Source: CAWGMT01 sp963823675 (GTDB lineage Bacteria > Planctomycetota > Planctomycetia > Isosphaerales > Isosphaeraceae). From it: a stretch of DNA of 64,000 nucleotides. Location of the stretch: assembly GCA_963823675.1 (NCBI GenBank), contig CAWGMT010000026.1, positions 179,517 through 243,516 on the forward strand, read 5' to 3'. The notes beneath the pieces are model-generated. The model made no database searches. It was not told where the DNA came from and worked only from the letters and a program-made list of their open reading frames with translations. Positions 46,910-52,583 of this stretch are shown piece by piece; the first letter of the stretch is position 1; each line of letters starts with the position of its first letter. Made by a program: the position numbers and the translations under genes.

Positions 46910-47608
46910 TCAACGAGGCTCGATTCCAATGGCCCGGGGCGAATTCCTCAACGGGCCCCGCTTCCCACCGCGCCGGTAACACCACAACAGACCGCACAAA
47001 CCGGAGAGTGTGATCAGCGTCAATGAGGACGGTTCTGGTACTCCGGTTGTGTATGGCAGCGGGTTACCGTTCCCGTCATCGAAATACGTGTTGGGACCAT
47101 TGACGAGGGAAACCTGAAACTGATTCAACTGCGTGCCCTGCGGCACATAGAGATCCACCGTGGCCAGGTACACCGTGGTCCCTCCGGGAATCGTCACGAA
47201 GCCCGGCGGCGATCCAAAAATGCTGGCCACTGCATCTCCGCCCACGATGTCAACGGGAGCGAAGCCCGGAGTCGGAAGGTTCCAGAACGGGAGATCACCG
47301 TTGGCCGCGTTAAAACTCTGGCCCGCGAACGCGTAGTTCGAATTGCTGTAAATGAACGCGGAATCGGGCTGAGGCGACTCGAATTGCAGTTGAGTCATTG
47401 GCGACCCGATCGACGTTATCAGCAATTCCAGGCCGAACTGCGACAGCGTAAAGCCAGTGCTGGTCGAGGCGGTGATGTCCATTGTCCCGATGTTGTCCGC
47501 CCCCAGCGTGATGTCGCCCAGGCCAATGATCAGGTCCGCTCGGGCACGGTCCGCCGCCAGGCCGAGGAAAACAATGGCAACGGCGAATGCTTGGATCAAA
47601 CGTCTCAT
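46910..47608 (-). CDS. PEP-CTERM sorting domain protein
   Basis: 232 residues. Signal peptide MRRLIQAFAVAIVFLGLAAD with cleavage probably after ARA near residue 24. The mature part (DLIIGLGDITLGADNIGTMD and on) is beta-rich and recalls planctomycete and proteobacterial PEP-CTERM proteins with a cohesin-like body. The sorting signal is GVPEPSSLTLITLSGLCGLL followed by WCYRRGGKRG; a further 14 residues extend past the basic cluster, longer than usual. With the protein at 3514-4218 this is the second predicted substrate of the exosortase encoded in this window. Confidence 0.82.
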   Translation of the reverse strand: MRRLIQAFAVAIVFLGLAADRARADLIIGLGDITLGADNIGTMDITASTSTGFTLSQFGLELLITSIGSPMTQLQFESPQPDSAFIYSNSNYAFAGQSFNAANGDLPFWNLPTPGFAPVDIVGGDAVASIFGSPPGFVTIPGGTTVYLATVDLYVPQGTQLNQFQVSLVNGPNTYFDDGNGNPLPYTTGVPEPSSLTLITLSGLCGLLWCYRRGGKRGPLRNSPRAIGIEPR

Positions 47609-48160
47609 GTTCGGCGTTCCTTCCGTCCGTATAAGAGGTCGCGCCCGATCATAACGAGCGCAAACTGTTTTGCAAATAAAAAGTGAGTGGATTGTTAATC
47701 TTTTCAGCCGGCCCCTGGGGTCGCAAGCGACCGCAAACCGCCAGTTCGCAGCCTGATTCTCGCCGTAGGGCGCCTGTGTGAAACTCGCGACGCGTGCCGG
47801 GACTCCGGACCGGCTTGTTGTGAAAAATCATCAATTCTCTCGGTCCCTTCCCAAAGGCTTCAAACCGGAGCCCGTCGCCACAACCGGCCGGCGAATGAGC
47901 TGGGCAAACAGGGAGCTCGGAAGGTGTCGGGATGCGAGAGAGGACTGGGGACTCCGGTCTTTGCGCCCAGGCCTCGCGGCAATCGACGCAATTCGGACCA
48001 CGGACCATGCCGGCGAGCCCCTGGTATGCTCGGCGGCGCCCTTGCAGGTCTCTCACCGCGGTCGCGGGTAGGCGACGCAATTCACGCGCGGAGGTTCCGG
48101 CCTACCTGGACATGTTGTGAGGCTTCGAGGCGAGAAGAACTTCAGTCGGCGCAACGGGAT
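47609..48160. other. Intergenic region containing one copy of a dispersed 115-bp repeat
   Basis: About 550 bases between a PEP-CTERM gene and a PIN-domain gene, both on the minus strand. Apart from the repeat at 47906-48020 and weaker similarity on its lower-coordinate side, I see no gene. The promoter of the PEP-CTERM gene should lie just above 47608. Confidence 0.4.
47906..48020. repeat. Dispersed 115-bp repeat, copy A (other copy at 52662-52776)
   Basis: Exactly 115 bases match the copy at 52662-52776 in the same orientation, with nine mismatches by my count and no gap (about 92% identity). Similarity appears to continue more weakly for another ~90 bases toward lower coordinates. Both copies lie in a gap beside a toxin-antitoxin module. 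The copy has no terminal inverted repeats. In one minus-strand frame the differences are mostly silent or conservative (the shared frame reads GSPAWSVVRIA, then AARPGRKDRSPQS), so a coding origin is possible. Confidence 0.75.
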
Positions 48161-48604
48161 TCACGGCTCGAAGTCGACTACGCCGGCCGTGGCTGCCGCT
48201 CTTTTCAGCTCGTCATCGATCGAGGCGAGCGGCAGCCCCAATCGGATCGCCAGTTCGAGATACGCGGCATCGTAAGCAGAGAGGTGGTACGACCGCGCGA
48301 CGTGCAGAGTACTCGACCACGCTCGCGTCGCGGTCTCATCGTCGAGACGGATTGGTAACAACTGCAAATACCGGAGCCACCTGCTGGCCTCGGCCTCTGT
48401 GCTCCTCTTCCGGCGTTCCCCCATGATCAGGATATTGGCGACCTCAAGGGGCCAGAGCGCGGTCACCACGGCGCTGGCCTTGCTGAGCGACCTGCGAACG
48501 TCGTTCGCATAGGCATTGGCCTCGTCCTTGAAATACCAAGCCATCGTAACCGAGCAGTCCAGAACAAACTCGGGCGCCCTCTTCTTGCCCGATTTCTTCG
48601 CCAC
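48161..48604 (-). CDS. PIN-domain toxin (VapC-like ribonuclease)
   Basis: 147 residues. PIN acidic residues are visible: Asp in FVLDCSVTMAWYFKDE, Glu in LWPLEVANILIMGER, Asp in SAYDAAYLELAIRLGLPLAS, and Asp in SIDDELKRAAATAG. This is the toxin of a type II toxin-antitoxin pair, an RNase that cleaves RNA to arrest growth. The cognate antitoxin is presumably the Phd/VapB-type gene at 48749-49000, transcribed first on the same strand. The 144-base gap between them is longer than in a typical vapBC operon and may reflect an insertion. Confidence 0.88.
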   Translation of the reverse strand: MAKKSGKKRAPEFVLDCSVTMAWYFKDEANAYANDVRRSLSKASAVVTALWPLEVANILIMGERRKRSTEAEASRWLRYLQLLPIRLDDETATRAWSSTLHVARSYHLSAYDAAYLELAIRLGLPLASIDDELKRAAATAGVVDFEP

Positions 48605-48748
48605 GGTGCGCCTCCCTTCGCGTTGCCGGACCTATGCGGTGGGCCCGCAGATTCCCTCGTGCCGCATGTCAGGCGTTCCAGCTTGATCCGCCGAAGGCGG
48701 ACTGGAAAGGCGCACCCACATCCGCACAATTCCCATCGGCGGCTGCAC

Positions 48749-49000
48749 CTAAAATCGCCTACCTTCCTCCCGCAGCTTCCGAATGGTCAGGCCTGGCCCC
48801 AGCGTTGGTCCTTCCCGCTGCTGCCATTCCTCCATCTCTTGGATGATGTCCTCTACGGCTACGACTGCTTCCACCACGGCAGGTACGAGTTGCGCCACGG
48901 GTCGTCCATGCTTGGTTATCAGAAAGTGCTCCCCGCGGCTCACCCGCTCCAGAAGTTTCGGGAGCTGAGTCTTGGCATCGTAGACACCGATCGCCGTCAT
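48749..49000 (-). CDS. Phd/YefM-type (VapB-like) antitoxin
   Basis: 83 residues with the Phd fold N-terminus, MTAIGVYDAKTQLPKLLERV, then RGEHFLITKHGRPVAQLVP, and a helical C-terminus that would bind the toxin (VEDIIQEMEEWQQREGP). Antitoxins of this family neutralise PIN-domain toxins and repress their own promoter. It lies upstream of the PIN gene on the same strand. Autoregulation is expected from the family, but no operator was identified. Confidence 0.88.
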   Translation of the reverse strand: MTAIGVYDAKTQLPKLLERVSRGEHFLITKHGRPVAQLVPAVVEAVVAVEDIIQEMEEWQQREGPTLGPGLTIRKLREEGRRF

Positions 49001-49107
49001 AAGGCAGCCTCCGATCTGACCAGAATGTTCAGACTAGACTAGCATCGCGTCGGCGAAATGGCAAGTGGAATCCAAGCGTCGTTGCCACCTCGCGGCCCTC
49101 CGCTACA

Positions 49108-49254
49108 TCATGTGCGACATGTGCGACCGAAAGGGGCCAAAGCCGGCGTCAACGCGATGGAGCCGTATTGGTCGAGCACCTGGCCGTAGACCGAGGAATC
49201 GACGTCGTTGGGCTGGGGAGAAAGCGCCTGCCAGACTCGACCGCGGGAATCCAT
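49108..49254 (-). pseudogene. Short protein remnant
   Basis: A 48-residue minus-strand frame from ATG 49254 to TGA 49108 reads MDSRGRVWQALSPQPNDVDS followed by SVYGQVLDQYGSIALTPALA. It is unusually protein-like for its size but has no upstream continuation (a stop lies directly before it). It is probably the tail of a lost gene or a small orphan gene; the family is not recognised. Confidence 0.35.
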
Positions 49255-49393
49255 TGCTGCTTAACGTCGCGCGTTCCGGGAGTTGTTGCCGGCTCTGCGG
49301 GCGCCGCACGACGGCCTGTTTGTCGCGATCGCGCAATGCAGAATTCCCAGCGTTCACCAACGTGGCTGAAGCTGAAAGCCCAGGGTTTTCTGC

Positions 49394-49541
49394 CTCCTGT
49401 ACCTCCTGTCCTCGTTGAGGATGGGGTGCAGCGGCATGTGAAGATAGGCCAGCGGGGTTCGTCCCGTGTCCGATGTGGGTGGGAAGGAGCAGCAGATCGA
49501 GACAGAATGTCTATCCACAAGGAGGACAGGAGGTACAGGAG
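49394..49541. repeat. Short inverted-repeat element with perfect 20-bp arms
   Basis: CTCCTGTACCTCCTGTCCTC at 49394-49413 is the exact reverse complement of the arm at 49522-49541; a few further inner bases also match. The two arms enclose 108 bases, giving a 148-base unit. It has no coding capacity of its own. The size and arm spacing resemble the elements at 46365-46514 and 51655-51790, though the arm sequence differs, so it is probably a member of another small non-autonomous repeat family. Confidence 0.65.
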
Positions 49542-49772
49542 TGAAACAGGCCTCGATGCGGGACCCGAAGTCGACCTCCAAGTCAAGGCACTGTCCGACT
49601 TTCTTCGATTGGCGGGTAAAATCATGGAGACCTTCGGTCCAGCCCAGGGCGGGGTCAGGAGACCCGCGCCCAACAACATGCCAATTGACGATTGACGGCA
49701 CACTGGAAGCCTCAGCCTCGCGCCGCGTGGGTTTGGTTAGCACCGATCCTTGAACTCTGCCGGGGATATTCG

Positions 49773-50356
49773 ATGCACGAGTACGACAAGAGCAGCAAGT
49801 GGCTGATCCAGCATCACGGCGATTCGATCCTGCGGCTGGCCGGAGTGCGCGACATCATCGCCTGGCGTCCGCTCCAGGCTGAATTGGTCCCATCGCGGTC
49901 AAGCTGTGGGAGGTCTCCGCCGAGCATCTTTTGGCGGCGGGCGATATTGGCCTGATTCCCTGGGTGCCGCTGAGTGGATTTGACGGCGCGCCCGAGCCGG
50001 TCGTGCGCGAGTGCCGCGCCCGCATCGATCGCGACGCGCCGGCCAACGAGCACGAAAATCTGCTGGCCGTGACCCAGTTTCTGATCCGCTTGCGGTATAA
50101 TGACCCGCAGCTATTCCAAATCTTGGGAGGACGCAAGGCCATGATCGAATCACCACTGGTGCAGGAACTCATCGCGGAGCGCACGCGCGAAACGCTTATG
50201 GATGTCCTGGTCGCCCGCTTCGGCCCCAAGGCCGAGGCGTTGGAGGCCGAGCTGAAGACGATCGGCGACGAAGCACGCTTGAAAGAGCTGGTCAAGCTCG
50301 CCGCCACTTGCCGCACCCTTGGCTCATTTCAAAAGCAACTTTCTGCTCGACTGTGA
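49773..50356 (+). pseudogene. Rpn/PD-(D/E)XK-like planctomycete protein with an internal deletion
   Basis: The start is well-formed (MHEYDKSSKWLIQHHGDSIL, then RLAGVRDIIAWRPLQAELV), as in a large planctomycete family resembling Rpn-type PD-(D/E)XK nucleases. At about 49889 the reading jumps in another frame straight to IAVKLWEVSAEHLLAAGDIG and continues LIPWVPLSGFDGAPEPVVRE, then ENLLAVTQFLIRLRYNDPQL, to the end. From my memory of the family roughly 80-100 residues, including the catalytic part, are missing at that junction. The ORF is therefore non-functional as a nuclease. It is immediately followed by another fragment. Confidence 0.6.
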
Positions 50357-50392
50357 TGAGCGCGCATTTCCAAATCGACGGGGTGGAAAGCC

Positions 50393-50581
50393 ATGGGTGA
50401 GGTTATCACCTATCCCGCGTCGGACCTTTCGCTCGTTACGCCCCCGGAAACCGGCTGGGAGCGTGAGCGCCAAGCGTTTCGCGGGTTGTTGCCGGCGCTG
50501 CGGGATTCGCTCGACGGTCAGTATGTCGCGATTTTTCCGGTCAGGGAACGTAAAGCCGTCCCGCGCCGCGGACCTCATTGA
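50393..50581 (+). pseudogene. Truncated DUF5678-like small protein
   Basis: 62 residues. MGEVITYPASDLSLVTPPET followed by GWERERQAFRGLLPALRDSL and DGQYVAIF is the beginning of a small-protein family common in planctomycetes, where QYVAIF leads into a region with GRV. Here the protein breaks off after QYVAIF into an unrelated Arg/Pro-rich tail (PVRERKAVPRRGPH). It overlaps the tail of the convergent DUF5615-like gene at 50541, so its loss of 3' sequence may come from insertion of that toxin-antitoxin module. Family assignment is from memory. Confidence 0.5.
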
Positions 50582-50948
50582 TCCGCATCAGATAATCGAG
50601 CAACCGCTCGGCGACTTCCTCGGCATAGACACGATCCTGGAGCACGCGGTTCGGATTCGCGAAGGTGATCACGGGCAGGCTGTCCGGCTGATTCTCGTCC
50701 CGGATCACCGCCTCCAGGGAGTCAGGTCCGTCGTCGTTTCTGTTGCCCGTGATCAACACAAGCTGCTCTCGTTGACACGTCCTCCAGATCACAGTATCAG
50801 GCGAATCGTAGGACAGACCCACAGCGGGGAAGCTCACCACGGATAACCCGAGGTTGTTCCAAAGATCGCGCCAGGTGTCCGAGGCCCAGATCCCCAGGAT
50901 AGCCCGCCGTTGCTTTCCCACGTTAATGTCCGCCAGAATGCCGCGCAT
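50541..50948 (-). CDS. DUF5615-like (Mut7-C-type PIN) toxin candidate
   Basis: 135 residues from ATG 50948, overlapping the preceding antitoxin-like gene by 26 bases. The start MRGILADINVGKQRRAILGI, the DTVIWRTCQREQLVLITGNR and DDGPDSLEAVIRDENQPDSL stretches place it with DUF5615-like proteins (PIN-fold nucleases of the Mut7-C group), where an early Asp (LADIN) and a later Asp/Asn (TGNRNDD) form the active site. In many bacteria such genes follow a DUF433 gene and act as the toxin of a pair. Active-site assignment is by eye. Confidence 0.75.
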   Translation of the reverse strand: MRGILADINVGKQRRAILGIWASDTWRDLWNNLGLSVVSFPAVGLSYDSPDTVIWRTCQREQLVLITGNRNDDGPDSLEAVIRDENQPDSLPVITFANPNRVLQDRVYAEEVAERLLDYLMRINEVRGAGRLYVP

Positions 50949-51276
50949 CGCCGGCCTCCCGGCTTTTGGCATCGCGCAGCTCTCGGACCATGGCCAGGAA
51001 TCGCTCGTGTCCGGCGTCGAGTTTCGCCTGGAGCTCAGGCGGGTTCCCTCGGTTGATGCGCTCCATGTTTTTCTCGTAAGCCGCCATAACCTCCTCGCGA
51101 TGATCTTCGATATAGCGAATCGCGACTTCGACCTGACCCGAGCTGAGTTCCAACGTGTCCGCGATCATGTCACGGTGCCAGCCCGCCGTGTGATATTCGA
51201 GGACGTCGTACACAGTGATCCGTGTCCCCGCGATCTCGGGCCCGCGGCCGCTCTTGATGATCTTCGCTTCAAGCAT
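50923..51276 (-). CDS. DUF433-domain antitoxin candidate
   Basis: 117 residues. The DUF433 core is clear: GRGPEIAGTRITVYDVLEYH, then MIADTLELSSGQVEVAIRYI and EDHREEVMAAYEKNMERI, with the winged helix-like IAGTRITV segment. It is encoded immediately upstream of the DUF5615-like gene on the same strand and overlaps it by 26 bases, the standard antitoxin-first order. Its role as an antitoxin and likely autoregulator is inferred from this pairing. Confidence 0.85.
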   Translation of the reverse strand: MLEAKIIKSGRGPEIAGTRITVYDVLEYHTAGWHRDMIADTLELSSGQVEVAIRYIEDHREEVMAAYEKNMERINRGNPPELQAKLDAGHERFLAMVRELRDAKSREAGDARHSGGH

Positions 51277-51654
51277 GGTTCAAGCCCTCAGTTCATGCAA
51301 AGACTCCACGTTATTCTACTCGCAACACAGGTCGCAGGGAAACCTGCAAGCCTTGCCCCGGGTGGACTTGCATTGCAGGAGGATTCCCACTCGATCTCGA
51401 AGCCATGATCCGACTTGGGCTAGCAGAGACTGGTCAGAGTGACCGTCTTGAAGGCCCCGGCTCGCGGGGCCCGTTCCGGTGTAAGAAAGGTTCAGGCACC
51501 CAACACGCGGACCGACAGGGAAGAATAGACGGCTTGCTCCCCTTCCGTGCCCTCCGTGGTACAAAACTCCAGTGTGACCACAGGAAAAAGAGTTCAACCA
51601 CGGAACGCCCAGCGCGGCCGAGCCGCAACCAGATGGCCACGGAAAACGCGGATA

Positions 51655-51790
51655 TTAACCACGAAACACACGAAACACACGAAAGGGGAAGAATCTGATT
51701 CGTACATGCAGATCAGGTCCGCCGCGCCCGCTTCGACCGGTCGATCAGGATGGTCTGATCTTTCGTGTGTTTCGTGTGTTTCGTGGTTAA
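51655..51790. repeat. Inverted-repeat element with perfect 31-bp arms
   Basis: TTAACCACGAAACACACGAA begins a 31-base arm at 51655-51685 that is exactly reverse-complemented at 51760-51790, enclosing 74 bases. The arm itself is built from a ~9-base repeat (CGAAACACA). Translated, it gives Thr-Lys-His-Thr-Lys or His-Glu-Thr-His repeats, a pattern I recall as a common artefact in bacterial genome annotations. The unit has no gene of its own and could fold into a strong hairpin in RNA. A diverged relative lies at 46365-46514. Confidence 0.85.
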
Positions 51791-51850
51791 TCTGATTGCG
51801 TCAGCGGTGCAACCCAGAGTAATGTGAAAGTCGACCAGTTGCTCTCGCCC

Positions 51851-51894
51851 GACCAGGCCGAGTGCGCGACTCGAGCCGGCGCTCGCATTCACGT
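51851..51894 (-). pseudogene. 44-base fragment similar to the metallopeptidase part of the giant gene
   Basis: Forty-four bases match 53151-53194 with about four mismatches, in the same orientation. Translated on the minus strand the fragment reads VNASAGSSRALGLVG, compared with VNASAGSSRAFGLIG in the giant protein. It is either a remnant of a second matrixin-like gene or a small duplication. It lies 35 bases beyond the end of hicA. Confidence 0.5.
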
Positions 51895-51928
51895 CCGCAG
51901 TCGCTTCTCGTGCCATCCAGGGGGCTGA

Positions 51929-52171
51929 TTACGAGAACAAAAGCTCCAGCAGTTCGTCACGGCTAAGGCCCCGAAAGTCGGCGACGTCCCGCAGGACCGC
52001 GGCCAGGGTCCCGACCCGAAGGGAGTCATGGTTTGGGATCGTGATGTGGTGCTCGGACGGCTGGGTCGTGGTTAGCCTTAGGTGTGACCCGGTCTGGCGC
52101 GTGACCTGGTAGCCCAATCTTTCGAGCGACTTGGCGAGCTGCTCTCCGGAAAGGTCGCGGGGAAGCTTCAT
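51929..52171 (-). CDS. hicA: HicA-type mRNA interferase toxin
   Basis: 80 residues. The dsRBD-like HicA fold is evident: KLPRDLSGEQLAKSLERLGY, then QVTRQTGSHLRLTTT with the catalytic His in TGSHLRL, then EHHITIPNHDSLRVGTLAAV. The length is typical for the family. The start ATG overlaps the stop of the upstream hicB reading (ATGA), indicating translational coupling in a hicB-hicA order, which occurs in part of the family. It would cleave mRNA when not neutralised by HicB. Confidence 0.9.
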   Translation of the reverse strand: MKLPRDLSGEQLAKSLERLGYQVTRQTGSHLRLTTTQPSEHHITIPNHDSLRVGTLAAVLRDVADFRGLSRDELLELLFS

Positions 52172-52373
52172 AACGTGAGCAATTCCTCGCGTACGAAGTG
52201 GAGCCGAATGAGCGCGGCGCCTCGCTGCTTTCGAAGTGGCAGCTTACGGCGTCGCGGACATTGGCCTGGAGCTCGTGCCAGTCATCGGCTTCCGTGAAGA
52301 TCGACGCTCCAAGCGCCCGTGCCGTGTAGCCCCCTTCGTGCGACTCTTCTACGAGAAAGATGATCTCGCTCAT
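52168..52373 (-). CDS. hicB: HicB-type antitoxin, frame-split near 52215
   Basis: About 68 residues if one shift is repaired. ATG 52373 opens MSEIIFLVEESHEGGYTARA, then LGASIFTEADDWHELQANVR and DAVSCHFES, which matches the partial RNase H-like HicB fold. At about 52215 the frame changes by one base and continues as ALIRLHFVREELLTL to the TGA at 52168, which overlaps the hicA start. The intact tail suggests the shift is recent or a read error. Short HicB proteins of this kind lack a separate DNA-binding domain. Confidence 0.78.
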
Positions 52374-52583
52374 GAACAATACTCCCGCCGGTGCCGTCGA
52401 GTCTCTGATCCGAACAAACGCATGATATCCCGGCGCGGTGAGTCTGGCAATTGACGGTGATCGGATGTCGTGAGTGAGACAGCTCGAACCAACGGCTCGG
52501 TTCGCGCTTGCGACCGACTTGGTCACCTTCGACCCGCGCGGAACCCTCGAACCTCCGACCCGGAACGGCCTCGTCAAAACCAA
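52374..52583. other. Gap between hicB start and the giant gene's 3' end
   Basis: About 210 bases. The hicBA promoter should be here. Its upper part (from about 52570) shows weak similarity to the sequence flanking repeat copy A, and repeat copy B begins at 52662 inside the neighbouring frame. I see no gene. Confidence 0.35.

Larger units (their letters stand above)
49001..49772. other. Intergenic region with an inverted-repeat element and a short protein remnant
   Basis: About 770 bases between the Phd-type antitoxin and the next plus-strand remnant. It contains a short minus-strand remnant (49108-49254) and an inverted-repeat element (49394-49541). The rest shows no recognisable gene. Confidence 0.45.
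51277..51928. other. Intergenic region with repeat elements
   Basis: About 650 bases separate the DUF433 gene from hicA. It contains CCGTGGTTC/GAACCACGG-like motifs (near 51550 and 51600), a perfect inverted-repeat element (51655-51790), and a gene fragment (51851-51894). I found no intact gene. Confidence 0.5.

Noticed and set aside
51655..51790. Reading frames with Thr-Lys-His-Thr-Lys or His-Glu-Thr-His repeats
   Set aside because: They arise from the inverted-repeat arms and extend into non-coding sequence; no real gene.
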